Shown: positions 15,847 through 23,260 of the stretch, piece by piece
Numbering within the stretch: position 1 is the first letter of the stretch
How the letters are laid out: every line of letters begins with the position of its first letter
Source of the DNA: Enterococcus avium ATCC 14025
GTDB lineage: Bacteria; Bacillota; Bacilli; Lactobacillales; Enterococcaceae
Length of the DNA: 32,067 nt
Assembly (NCBI RefSeq): GCF_000406965.1
Contig: NZ_KE136364.1
Location: 394,511-426,577, forward strand
Direction: 5' to 3'
The notes under the pieces: model-generated
Told to the model about the DNA's origin: nothing
Databases searched by the model: none
The model's input: only the letters and a program-made list of their open reading frames with translations
Translations under genes and position numbers: made by a program

Positions 15847-16905
15847 ATGAAAAAAATTCTTTTTGGATTAGGTTGTCTCGGAATGGTAGGATTATTAGCA
15901 GCTTGCGGTCGAGGTCAAGCTGAAAATAAGTCGGAAAAAGAAGAACCTGATCAGAAGATAGCTTTGATCTTAGGTTTTGGTGGCGTAGATGATCGTTCTT
16001 TTAATCAGGCTGGTTGGGAAGGCCTTGAAAAATGGGGAGAAGAAAAGGATTTAAAAGCCAAGAAGGATTTCACTTATCTTGAAACGAACGATCCGCAGGA
16101 AAACAGTACGAATATTAGTCAGGCAGTTGAAAATGGCTTTACGACAATTATTAGTCTAAGTTATTTACAAGCGGATGCGATTAAAGAAGCGGCCGAACAA
16201 AATCCAAAATTAAATTTTGCATTGATTGATGGTGAGATTTCAAATGAAAAGAACATTGTTTCTGCTACATTTAAGGATCAGGAAAGTGCTTATTTAGCTG
16301 GATTAGCAGCTGCTTACAGCACTAAAAAGAATCATGTTGGTTTTATTGGTGGAATGGAAGGTCCAGTAATCCAACGGTTTCAGAGTGGGTTCGAGGCGGG
16401 AGTCAAAGCCGGGGCTAAGAATCTAGGAAAAAAGATTTCATTTGACGCACAATACGCAGCTTCTTATGACGCTCCAGATAGAGGTAAAGCTATTGCTGCT
16501 TCTATGTATAAAGAAGGAGCAGATATTATATATCAAGCTGCAGGAAGCACTGGAGCTGGCGTTTTTCAAGAAGCGAAAGCTCGAAATGAAAACGATAAAA
16601 CTCAGAAGGTTTGGGTCATTGGAGTAGATCGAGATCAAACAGATGAGGGTGATTACCATATGACTGAAGATAAAATTGGAAATTTCACCTTGACTTCAAC
16701 TAAAAAGAATGTTGGAGCAGCAGTTAGAAAAATTGCAGCAGCCTCATATGAAAAAGATTTTCCTGGTGGTGAGCATTTAGAGTTTGGTTTAAAGGAAGGC
16801 GGAGTAAACCTAACCAAGGGCCAGTTATCTAAAGAAGCCTACGAAGCTGTAACAACGGCTAAAAAACAAATTATAGATGGAAAAATCAAAGTACCTGAAA
16901 ATTAG
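15847..16905 (+). CDS. BMP/PnrA-family nucleoside-binding lipoprotein
   Basis: This 352-aa substrate-binding protein of the basic membrane protein (Med/PnrA) family is anchored outside the cell and expected to capture purine or pyrimidine nucleosides for an ABC importer. A lipoprotein signal is clear: basic start, hydrophobic core and lipobox LLAAC with Cys20 as the lipidated residue. The mature part shows the family marks GVDDRSFNQAGWEGLE, FIGGMEGPVIQRFQSGFEAG, and a VIGVDRDQ stretch near the end. ATG 15847 follows AGGAAGG. No permease or ATPase gene is adjacent, so it is an orphan binding protein relying on a transporter encoded elsewhere. It has its own promoter and terminator. Confidence 0.92.
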   Translation: MKKILFGLGCLGMVGLLAACGRGQAENKSEKEEPDQKIALILGFGGVDDRSFNQAGWEGLEKWGEEKDLKAKKDFTYLETNDPQENSTNISQAVENGFTTIISLSYLQADAIKEAAEQNPKLNFALIDGEISNEKNIVSATFKDQESAYLAGLAAAYSTKKNHVGFIGGMEGPVIQRFQSGFEAGVKAGAKNLGKKISFDAQYAASYDAPDRGKAIAASMYKEGADIIYQAAGSTGAGVFQEAKARNENDKTQKVWVIGVDRDQTDEGDYHMTEDKIGNFTLTSTKKNVGAAVRKIAAASYEKDFPGGEHLEFGLKEGGVNLTKGQLSKEAYEAVTTAKKQIIDGKIKVPEN

Positions 16906-16908
16906 TGA

Positions 16909-16943
16909 AACGCGCTCCTATGAATTAGGGGCGCGTTGTTTTT
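16909..16943 (+). terminator. intrinsic terminator of the lipoprotein gene
   Basis: AACGCGCTCCTA (16909-16920) pairs with TAGGGGCGCGTT (16926-16937), 12 bp with one G-U, 5-base loop, followed by GTTTTTG. Confidence 0.92.
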
Positions 16944-17002
16944 GAACTGTATGGAAAGTACAAAATTGAATAAATCGCTTTACAGCAGATACATGCATGT
17001 CT

Positions 17003-17047
17003 GAAATCCATCAGCTTTTTCTTATTGCTCAAAAGCTGATGGATTTC
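17003..17047. repeat. 17-bp perfect inverted repeat between lipoprotein gene and argR
   Basis: GAAATCCATCAGCTTTT (17003-17019) is the exact reverse complement of 17031-17047, with an 11-base loop. Neither side carries the T-run of an intrinsic terminator. A 10-bp palindrome ACATGCATGT (16991-17000) lies just beside it. It sits 38 bases past the argR stop on the minus strand. It may protect the argR mRNA end, or be a small repeat or binding site. Confidence 0.8.
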
Positions 17048-17084
17048 GCGCAGCCTTTTATAGATATAGGGAGCTTCCTTACTT

Positions 17085-17564
17085 TTAAGAGAAAATTGAC
17101 CGCTGTGAAGGATCTTGCAGAAAAGCAGTGACTTGTTGTGCGTCTGCAGGTGTCCTTGAGATAATAATAATAGTATCAAAACTTGCCATTGTTGCAACAA
17201 TCAATTCACTCGAAAGATCATCTAGGACAGAAGCCAATAAATGCGCATTATCAGGAAGTGTACTGACGATAGTCATAAATTGAACAGTATCAACCTTGAC
17301 GATAACATTGTTTGTCATACGTATAAGTCGCTTAATATCATCATCCTCAGTCGGTTCTTGCTGATCTTGGAACAATTCAAAACGTGGCTTGCCGGATTCA
17401 TCAATTGTTTTTACGATTTTTAGGTCACGAATATCACGTGAAATCGTAGCTTGAGTCGCCGAGACTTGATATTGTTGTAAATAATCCATCAATTCATTTT
17501 GATTTCGGATTGCATTTTCTGAAATGATTTTTTTAATTAGTTCGTGTCGATCTTTTTTTCGCAT
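17085..17564 (-). CDS. argR: ArgR/AhrC-family arginine repressor
   Basis: This 159-aa transcription factor of the arginine-responsive ArgR family normally forms hexamers that bind ARG boxes to control arginine synthesis and catabolism. The winged-helix domain (1-70) has the conserved QATISRDIRDL (38-48). The C-terminal oligomerisation domain (about 80-150) has LPDNAHLLASVLD. The usual arginine-contacting GT-x-AGDDT motif is altered to ATMASFDT (124-131): the first Asp is Phe129, only Asp130 remains, so arginine sensing may be weak or need a partner ArgR. Start 17564 has AAGGAG seven bases upstream on the minus strand. It is transcribed divergently from rpsB and alone. Confidence 0.93.
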   Translation of the reverse strand: MRKKDRHELIKKIISENAIRNQNELMDYLQQYQVSATQATISRDIRDLKIVKTIDESGKPRFELFQDQQEPTEDDDIKRLIRMTNNVIVKVDTVQFMTIVSTLPDNAHLLASVLDDLSSELIVATMASFDTIIIISRTPADAQQVTAFLQDPSQRSIFS

Positions 17565-17627
17565 AAAAAAACTCCTTGCCTGTGTAATAGTAGAGCGTTT
17601 AAACTCTAAAAAATGATTTAAGGGATA

Positions 17628-17646
17628 AAGTGAATATCATTCACTT
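17628..17646 (-). promoter_or_regulatory. ARG-box-like palindrome in the argR leader
   Basis: AAGTGAAT and ATTCACTT form a perfect 8-bp inverted repeat around a 3-base centre, containing the TGAAT...ATTCA core of ArgR operators. It lies about 60 bases upstream of the argR ATG, downstream of the candidate -10 (TATACT, minus strand, 17706-17701, with a TG extension). Autoregulation is inferred. Confidence 0.65.
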
Positions 17647-17700
17647 ATTTTGGGATTCTTTTTCTGAGATAGGAACGGTATAAATGATAATTATGCACTC

Positions 17701-17708
17701 AGTATAGC
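17701..17708 (-). promoter_or_regulatory. candidate argR promoter (extended -10)
   Basis: Read on the minus strand, TGC precedes TATACT, giving an extended -10. The -35 position reads CTGTTT, a weak match. A degenerate TGCATAATTATCA motif at the predicted start site is a possible second ArgR contact. Confidence 0.5.
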
Positions 17709-17774
17709 AGAAAAAGATTTTTTAAACAGTATTCCTAACTAAATAATAATTAACAGAAAGCTAAATAAAAAAGA

Positions 17775-17803
17775 TTGATTTATTAAAAAGAGTCTTGTAT
17801 AAT
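17775..17803 (+). promoter_or_regulatory. rpsB promoter
   Basis: TTGATT (17775-17780), a 17-base spacer and a perfect TATAAT (17798-17803) make a strong vegetative promoter. Predicted transcription begins near 17810, exactly at the foot of the first leader hairpin. Confidence 0.85.
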
Positions 17804-17809
17804 TACTAA

Positions 17810-17938
17810 TTGTGTGTAGGCGACTATACACAAAAAAATCCACATTCTGACTTGATTTATAAGGCGGTGCTGCTTGTCAGTTCCTTATAAAGAAGAGAGC
17901 AGGAGAGGAAAACAAAAACCAAATTGGAGGAAACACAA
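17810..17938 (+). promoter_or_regulatory. structured rpsB 5' leader, candidate S2 autoregulatory RNA
   Basis: The roughly 129-base leader holds two strong stems. Hairpin 1: TTGTGTGTAG (17810-17819) pairs with CTATACACAA (17824-17833), ten pairs including one G-U, capped by the GNRA tetraloop GCGA. Hairpin 2: TTTATAAGG (17856-17864) pairs perfectly with CCTTATAAA (17883-17891) around an 18-base loop. A purine-rich single-stranded run and GGAGG follow. No terminator tail is present, so control, if any, would be translational or by stability. Ribosomal protein leaders with feedback binding are well known; this one as an S2 site is an inference. Confidence 0.6.
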
Positions 17939-18736
17939 ATGTCAGTATTGTCTATGAAACAATTACTAGAAGCCGGCGTACACTTTGGTCATCAAACTCG
18001 TCGCTGGAACCCAAAAATGAAGAAATACATCTTCACAGAAAGAAACGGAATCTACATTATTGACTTACAAAAAACAGTTAGATTAGTAGATGCTGCTTAC
18101 GATTACATGAAAGATGTTGCCGAAGATGGCGGCGTTGCATTGTTCGTAGGTACTAAAAAACAAGCTCAAGAAGCAATCAAAGAAGAAGCAGTTCGCGCTG
18201 GACAATTCTATGTTAACCACCGTTGGTTAGGTGGAACTTTAACTAACTGGGATACAATTCAAAAACGTATCGCTCGTTTGAAACAAATCAACGCTATGGA
18301 ACAAGACGGTACTTTTGAAGTATTGCCTAAAAAAGAAGTTGTTGGTTTGAACAAAGAACGTGAACGTTTAGAAAAATTCTTAGGCGGTATTGCTGATATG
18401 CCTCGCATCCCTGATGTTATGTATATCGTTGACCCTCGTAAAGAACGTATCGCTGTTCAAGAAGCTCAAAAATTAAACATTCCAATCGTTGCTATGGTTG
18501 ATACAAATTGCGACCCAGATGAAATTGACGTAGTTATCCCTTCAAATGATGATGCTATTCGCGCCGTGAAATTAATCACTGCTAAAATGGCTGATGCTTT
18601 CATCGAAGGAAACCAAGGGGAAGATCAAGTAGCAGAAGAAGACTTCGTTGCTGAAGATGGCGGACAAGCAACTTCAATCGAAGAAATCGTTGATGTAGTG
18701 GAAGGCGACAATGCTTCTACTGAATCAGCTGAATAA
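17939..18736 (+). CDS. rpsB: 30S ribosomal protein S2
   Basis: S2 is a late-assembling small-subunit protein at the head-body junction. The 265-aa product has the family opening [44 protein letters not shown] and the closing [27 protein letters not shown] block (each partly quoted). An acidic tail beyond residue 225 is usual in Lactobacillales. ATG 17939 follows GGAGG (17926-17930) at normal spacing; the longer frame from 17924 overlaps that site and is rejected. It is followed by tsf, with a terminator-like hairpin between, and preceded by a structured leader that may mediate feedback. Confidence 0.97.
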   Translation: MSVLSMKQLLEAGVHFGHQTRRWNPKMKKYIFTERNGIYIIDLQKTVRLVDAAYDYMKDVAEDGGVALFVGTKKQAQEAIKEEAVRAGQFYVNHRWLGGTLTNWDTIQKRIARLKQINAMEQDGTFEVLPKKEVVGLNKERERLEKFLGGIADMPRIPDVMYIVDPRKERIAVQEAQKLNIPIVAMVDTNCDPDEIDVVIPSNDDAIRAVKLITAKMADAFIEGNQGEDQVAEEDFVAEDGGQATSIEEIVDVVEGDNASTESAE

Positions 18737-18749
18737 TTTCGTAGCATAT

Positions 18750-18790
18750 GCTGCTTCAAAGTAAATATTTTCCTTTGAAGCAGCTTTTTT
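18750..18790 (+). terminator. attenuating terminator between rpsB and tsf
   Basis: GCTGCTTCAAAG (18750-18761) pairs perfectly with CTTTGAAGCAGC (18773-18784), followed by six T. No new promoter is evident before tsf, so partial termination here would set a higher S2 than EF-Ts transcript level. Confidence 0.85.
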
Positions 18791-18815
18791 AGAAAATCTA
18801 AGGAGGCCCTTAAAA

Positions 18816-19700
18816 ATGGCAGACGTAACAGCTAAAATGGTAAAAGAACTACGCGATATGACTGGCGTAGGAATGATGGATGCAAAACGCGCATTAGTAG
18901 AAGTAGAAGGCGATATTGAAAAAGCTGTGGATCTTTTACGCGAAAAAGGTATGGCTAAAGCAGCTAAGAAAAATGACCGTATTGCTGCTGAAGGTTTAGC
19001 TTCAGTTGCGATTCATGGAAACACTGCAGCAATCGTGGAAGTGAATTCTGAAACGGACTTCGTTTCTAAAAACGAAATGTTCCAAGACTTAGTGAAAGAA
19101 ATCGCATCTTTAGTTGCTGAACATAAACCTGCTGACATGGAAGCAGCAATGAAATTAACAAACGCTAAAGGTGAAACTTTAGAAGCAGCTTTGATCGAAG
19201 CAACACAAGTTATTGGTGAAAAAATCAACTTCCGTCGTTTTGAAGTTGTAGAAAAAGAAGACAATGCAGCATTTGGCGGATATCTGCACATGGGTGGACG
19301 TATCGCTGTTTTAGCTCTATTGAACGGCACAACTGACGAGTCAGTTGCAAAAGATGTTGCTATGCATGTGGCAGCAATCAACCCTCGTTACGTAAATGAA
19401 AGTCAAATTCCAGAATCAGAATTAGAACATGAAAAAGCTGTTCTTACTGAGCAAGCATTAAACGAAGGTAAACCAGCTAATATTGTTGAGAAAATGGTTG
19501 TTGGTCGTTTGAATAAATTTAAAGCAGAAATCGCTTTGGTTGACCAACCATTCGTTAAAGATCCAGACATGACTGTTGAAAAATATGTATCTTCTAAAGG
19601 TGCGACAGTTGCAAGCTTCGTTCGTTTTGAAGTAGGTGAAGGGATCGAAAAACGCGAAGACAACTTTGTAGAAGAAGTTATGAGTCAAATTAAAAAATAA
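18816..19700 (+). CDS. tsf: translation elongation factor Ts
   Basis: EF-Ts is the nucleotide exchange factor that recycles EF-Tu-GDP. The 294-aa protein has the N-terminal UBA-like domain with [19 protein letters not shown], then the core motif [10 protein letters not shown] that contacts EF-Tu, and the C-terminal subdomain ending in [10 protein letters not shown]. Length is normal for Firmicutes. ATG 18816 follows AAGGAGG. Co-transcription with rpsB through a leaky terminator is the common arrangement. Codon use, like that of rpsB, is strongly biased, as expected for an abundant protein. Confidence 0.97.
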   Translation: MADVTAKMVKELRDMTGVGMMDAKRALVEVEGDIEKAVDLLREKGMAKAAKKNDRIAAEGLASVAIHGNTAAIVEVNSETDFVSKNEMFQDLVKEIASLVAEHKPADMEAAMKLTNAKGETLEAALIEATQVIGEKINFRRFEVVEKEDNAAFGGYLHMGGRIAVLALLNGTTDESVAKDVAMHVAAINPRYVNESQIPESELEHEKAVLTEQALNEGKPANIVEKMVVGRLNKFKAEIALVDQPFVKDPDMTVEKYVSSKGATVASFVRFEVGEGIEKREDNFVEEVMSQIKK

Positions 19701-19718
19701 TTCTGTTTTTAAACAGTC

Positions 19719-19752
19719 GGGAACGCACGGCAAATGTGCGCTCCCTTTTTTT
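19719..19752 (+). terminator. intrinsic terminator after tsf
   Basis: GGGAACGCAC (19719-19728) pairs with GTGCGCTCCC (19736-19745) apart from one mismatch, then seven T. Confidence 0.92.
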
Positions 19753-19790
19753 AAGCAAATTCAAATTTGGCTGGCTTCAAAGACAGAGTA

Positions 19791-19799
19791 TGCTAAAAT
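19791..19799 (+). promoter_or_regulatory. extended -10 promoter for pyrH-frr
   Basis: TGCTAAAAT (19791-19799) is an extended -10 element 30 bases before pyrH. No canonical -35 at the usual distance. Confidence 0.45.
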
Positions 19800-19828
19800 A
19801 TCATTAGAGTGACAGTGGAGGTATTGTG

Positions 19829-20551
19829 ATGAATGAACCAAAGTATAAACGTGTAGTATTGAAACTCAGCGGAGAAGCATTGGCAGGCGATGAAAAATTC
19901 GGTATCAAACCGCCGGTGATCCAAGAAATCGTGGAGGAAATAAAAGAAGTTCACGATCTAGGGATTGAAATGGCAATTATTGTTGGCGGTGGAAACATTT
20001 GGCGTGGACAAATTGGTGCTGAAATGGGGATGGAACGTGCACAAGCGGATTATATGGGCATGTTGGCAACAGTAATGAATGCTTTAGCGTTGCAAGATGC
20101 GTTGGAAAATATCGACGTACCCACTCGTGTTCAAACATCAATTGAAATGCGTCAAATTGCTGAACCTTATATTCGGCGTAAAGCAGAGCGTCATCTTGAA
20201 AAGGGACGTATTGTCATTTTTGCTGGTGGTACAGGAAATCCTTATTTTTCAACTGATACGACAGCGGCATTAAGAGCAGCAGAGGTAAATGCTGATGTGA
20301 TCTTCATGGCTAAGAATAACGTCGACGGTGTTTATTCAGCTGATCCAAAACTTGATGAAAATGCAGTGAAATATGAAGAACTAACTCATTTAGATGTCAT
20401 CGCTAAAGGATTGCAAGTGATGGATTCAACGGCGAGCTCATTAAGTATGGACAATGATATTCCACTTGTTGTCTTTAATTTAAATGAACCAGGAAATATC
20501 AAACGTGTTGTACTCGGTGAAAACATCGGGACGACGGTAAGGGGGAAATAA
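19829..20551 (+). CDS. pyrH: UMP kinase
   Basis: UMP kinase makes UDP from UMP with ATP, the step feeding all UTP and CTP synthesis; the bacterial enzyme is a hexamer of the amino acid kinase fold, activated by GTP and inhibited by UTP. The 240-aa product shows [38 protein letters not shown], and the [20 protein letters not shown] nucleotide-binding segment. ATG 19829 has GGAGG seven bases upstream; a GTG one codon earlier is possible but less well placed. frr begins one base after the stop, so the two are translated together. Confidence 0.97.
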   Translation: MNEPKYKRVVLKLSGEALAGDEKFGIKPPVIQEIVEEIKEVHDLGIEMAIIVGGGNIWRGQIGAEMGMERAQADYMGMLATVMNALALQDALENIDVPTRVQTSIEMRQIAEPYIRRKAERHLEKGRIVIFAGGTGNPYFSTDTTAALRAAEVNADVIFMAKNNVDGVYSADPKLDENAVKYEELTHLDVIAKGLQVMDSTASSLSMDNDIPLVVFNLNEPGNIKRVVLGENIGTTVRGK

Positions 20552-20552
20552 C

Positions 20553-21110
20553 ATGGCAGATGCAGTAATGAATGAAGCAAGAGACAAAATGAAGAAGGCC
20601 CAAGAAGCGTTGCAACGTCAACTAGGTCAAATTCGTGCAGGACGTGCGAATGCGAGTTTACTTGACCGCATCACAGTTGATTATTATGGGGTGCCAACGC
20701 CTGTTAATCAGATGGCATCAATTACGATTCCTGAAGCCCGTGTGTTAATGGTTACACCATTTGATAAAAATATGATCAATGACGTAGAAAAAGCTATTTT
20801 GGCTAGTGATATTGGGTTGAATCCGGCTAACGACGGGAATGTGATTCGTTTAGTAATTCCTCAACTAACAGAAGAACGACGAAAAGAACTAGCTAAAGAA
20901 GTAAAGAAAGAATCAGAAGGTGCAAAAATTGCTGTCCGTAACATTCGCCGTGATGCAATGGATGAGTACAAAAAACAACAAAAAAATGGCGATATGACAG
21001 AAGACGATTTGCGTAATGCCGAAAAAGATATTCAAACATTGACAGATGATAATATCAAAGCGATTGATTCCATCGTTGCTGAAAAAGAAAAAGAATTACT
21101 AGAAGTTTAA
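20553..21110 (+). CDS. frr: ribosome recycling factor
   Basis: RRF works with EF-G to split post-termination ribosomes. The 185-aa protein has standard length, the conserved [18 protein letters not shown] helix segment, the hinge region [14 protein letters not shown], and the [10 protein letters not shown] motif in the C-terminal helix of the three-helix bundle. ATG 20553 is one base past the pyrH stop with GGGG just upstream. The gene ends with a clear terminator at 21121, so pyrH-frr is a two-gene unit. Confidence 0.97.
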   Translation: MADAVMNEARDKMKKAQEALQRQLGQIRAGRANASLLDRITVDYYGVPTPVNQMASITIPEARVLMVTPFDKNMINDVEKAILASDIGLNPANDGNVIRLVIPQLTEERRKELAKEVKKESEGAKIAVRNIRRDAMDEYKKQQKNGDMTEDDLRNAEKDIQTLTDDNIKAIDSIVAEKEKELLEV

Positions 21111-21120
21111 TCCAAAAAAA

Positions 21121-21148
21121 CCTGAAGAATCGTTCTTCAGGCTTTTTT
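21121..21148 (+). terminator. intrinsic terminator of pyrH-frr
   Basis: CCTGAAGAA (21121-21129) pairs perfectly with TTCTTCAGG (21133-21141) around TCG, followed by CTTTTTT. Confidence 0.93.
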
Positions 21149-21215
21149 ATTGCTAAGAAAAATCATTGAAAAAGGCTAAAGGTATTTATTTTTCGTAGGA
21201 ATAACTGCATTTTAT

Positions 21216-21224
21216 TGTTATAAT
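21216..21224 (+). promoter_or_regulatory. extended -10 promoter for uppS-cdsA
   Basis: TGTTATAAT (21216-21224) is a full extended -10 element. The leader to the uppS ATG is about 50 bases. No clear -35. Confidence 0.55.
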
Positions 21225-21282
21225 GGCAGATGACTTTTTAAAAGTATTTTTAAGTTATTGACTTAATAAAGGAGGGAAAAAC

Positions 21283-22086
21283 ATGGTGTTACGATTTTTT
21301 CCACAAAAGCAAAAATATACACCAGAAGAATCGTCCTTTTCTTTCGATCCTAATAATGCAATTCCAAAACACATTGCAATCATTATGGATGGAAATGGCC
21401 GGTGGGCACAAAATCGTCGTTTGCCAAGGATCGCTGGGCACAAAGAGGGCATGGAAACAGTAAAAAAAATTACGAAGCATGCCAATCGCCTTGGGGTAAA
21501 AGTGTTAACGCTGTATGCTTTCTCAACTGAGAATTGGAAACGTCCAGAAGAGGAAGTAAATTTTTTAATGCAGCTTCCAGTAGATTTTTTTGATACTTTT
21601 GTTCCAGAATTAATTGAAGAAAATGTACAGGTTCACGTGATGGGATATGAGGAGTATTTGCCTGCCCACACACAAGACGCAGTGAAACGGGCGATTGAGC
21701 AAACAGCACAAAATGATGGGTTGGTTTTAAACTTTGCTCTTAATTATGGTAGTCGCGCTGAGATCATTACGGCGATCCAACAAATCGCTGAAGAAGTTAA
21801 AAATGAAGAACTTGCAGTTCAAGAGATTAACGATGATATTGTTGGAGATCATTTGATGACAGGATTTCTACCTAACGAACTTCGAGACCCTGAGCTAGTC
21901 GTACGTACGAGTGGTGAAGAACGGATTAGTAATTTCTTACTTTGGCAATTGGCCTATAGCGAATTATATTTTACCAAAGCCTTATGGCCAGATTTTGACG
22001 GAGACCATTTAGAAGCGGCGATTGCTTCCTTCCAACAAAGAAATCGGCGTTTTGGTGGATTGAATAAGGATACAAGTTCCACCTAA
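21283..22086 (+). CDS. uppS: undecaprenyl diphosphate synthase (cis-prenyltransferase)
   Basis: UppS extends farnesyl diphosphate with eight isopentenyl units to make the C55 carrier for peptidoglycan, teichoic acids and capsule. The 267-aa product has the catalytic MDGNGRW (Asp36), followed by GHKEGMETVKKI, LTLYAFSTENWKRP, and the C-terminal VRTSGEERISNFLLWQLAYSE block containing the IPP-binding Arg residues. The first 25 residues precede the conserved core and vary between species. ATG 21283 has GGAGGG upstream. There is no dxr between cdsA and rseP downstream, as expected for a mevalonate-pathway organism. Confidence 0.96.
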   Translation: MVLRFFPQKQKYTPEESSFSFDPNNAIPKHIAIIMDGNGRWAQNRRLPRIAGHKEGMETVKKITKHANRLGVKVLTLYAFSTENWKRPEEEVNFLMQLPVDFFDTFVPELIEENVQVHVMGYEEYLPAHTQDAVKRAIEQTAQNDGLVLNFALNYGSRAEIITAIQQIAEEVKNEELAVQEINDDIVGDHLMTGFLPNELRDPELVVRTSGEERISNFLLWQLAYSELYFTKALWPDFDGDHLEAAIASFQQRNRRFGGLNKDTSST

Positions 22087-22167
22087 GTTTTGGGTCATCA
22101 GTAAAATAGTTGATACTTTAACTTAATTATAGAATGAATACTTTGAGTTTAACAAGGAGGATAAGAA

Positions 22168-22962
22168 ATGAGACAGCGAGTCATTACCGCAGTTGTCGCC
22201 CTAGCGATTTTTATTCCAATTCTGTATATCGGAGGTATTGCAGTCGAATTAGCGGCAGCAGTTTTGGCAGGAATAGGAGTGTATGAGCTTTTTCGCATGA
22301 AAGGACTTGCAATTTTGAGCTTTGAAGGTGTTCTTGCAATTTTTGGGGCAATCTTTTTGGTCTTACCAGCGGAGCGTTGGCTGCCATTTTTAAGCGGCAA
22401 CAATAGTAATTTTCTTTTATTTTATTTAACAGTAATGATTATTTTAGGTTTTTCAGTTGTTTCTAAAAATACTTACACTATAGATGAAGCTGGTTTTCCC
22501 GTCGTAGCAAGTCTATACGTCGGTGTTGGGTTTCAAAATTTAGTTACAGCACGAGCAGAGGGATTATCTATTTTACTTTTTGCGTTCTTTGTTGTTTGGG
22601 CAACAGATATCGGTGCATATATGGTGGGACGTCAATTTGGCAAACATAAATTATGGCCAGAAATTTCTCCCAATAAAACGATTGAAGGCGCTCTAGGAGG
22701 AATTGCTAGTGCGGTTGTAGTAGCTATAGTGTTTTTCTTAGTGCAACCAGAGATTTTTCAGCATAATTTATTGACAATGATTCTCTTCACAATAGTATTT
22801 TCAGTTGTTGGACAATTTGGAGATTTAGTGGAATCAGCAATCAAGCGTCACTATGATGTAAAAGACTCAGGGACTATTTTACCTGGTCATGGTGGAATCT
22901 TGGATCGTTTCGACAGTATGCTGTTTGTTTTTCCCATGATGCATTTACTAGGAGTATTTTAA
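22168..22962 (+). CDS. cdsA: phosphatidate cytidylyltransferase (CDP-diglyceride synthase)
   Basis: CdsA makes CDP-diacylglycerol from CTP and phosphatidic acid at the membrane, the branch point for phosphatidylglycerol and cardiolipin. The 264-aa protein is almost entirely hydrophobic, with several membrane helices (first two within residues 5-65). It ends with the family signature KDSGTILPGHGGILDRFDS, whose acidic residues bind metal. SPNKTIEGALGG is also present. ATG 22168 follows AAGGAGG. It lies 81 bases after uppS without a terminator, so probably the same transcript. Confidence 0.96.
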   Translation: MRQRVITAVVALAIFIPILYIGGIAVELAAAVLAGIGVYELFRMKGLAILSFEGVLAIFGAIFLVLPAERWLPFLSGNNSNFLLFYLTVMIILGFSVVSKNTYTIDEAGFPVVASLYVGVGFQNLVTARAEGLSILLFAFFVVWATDIGAYMVGRQFGKHKLWPEISPNKTIEGALGGIASAVVVAIVFFLVQPEIFQHNLLTMILFTIVFSVVGQFGDLVESAIKRHYDVKDSGTILPGHGGILDRFDSMLFVFPMMHLLGVF

Positions 22963-22988
22963 AAAGAGTGGCAACACTCTTTTTTTTT
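22962..22988 (+). terminator. intrinsic terminator after cdsA
   Basis: AAAAGAGTG (22962-22970) pairs with CACTCTTTT (22975-22983) around GCAA, with a longer T-run. It starts at the last base of the cdsA stop. The following 22989-23260 gap is very AT-rich; besides an 8-bp AAATTTTT/AAAAATTT repeat I see only a weak TGTGATAAA -10 candidate for rseP near 23219. Confidence 0.9.
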
Positions 22989-23260
22989 GAGTAAATTTAA
23001 ATACCTGCGACAACCAAAAATTTTTCTGAAAAAATTTATTATAAAATTATTTTCAAGCAGCGTCTCTTTCTGATTTACAATTAATAGATTTGCTTGAACT
23101 GAAAAATAGTAAAATATATTGTTTTGTTGCAGCAACTCAAAGAAACTATTTTTTACCGAAGTTCTTTTTTTAAATTTTCTATGAATTGGTCAGTTAATGA
23201 ATATCTTATTGTCAGATTGTGATAAACTGTCTCTAAGAAACTAATGAAGGTAGGAAAATT

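Noticed and set aside
17003-17047. Inverted repeat as the argR intrinsic terminator
   Set aside because: Neither strand has a T-run after the stem, so it does not meet the usual definition; kept as an unexplained repeat.
19013-19733. Several minus-strand frames opposite tsf (up to 122 codons)
   Set aside because: They arise from biased codon use in a highly expressed gene; no ribosome sites or promoters, and tsf is certain.
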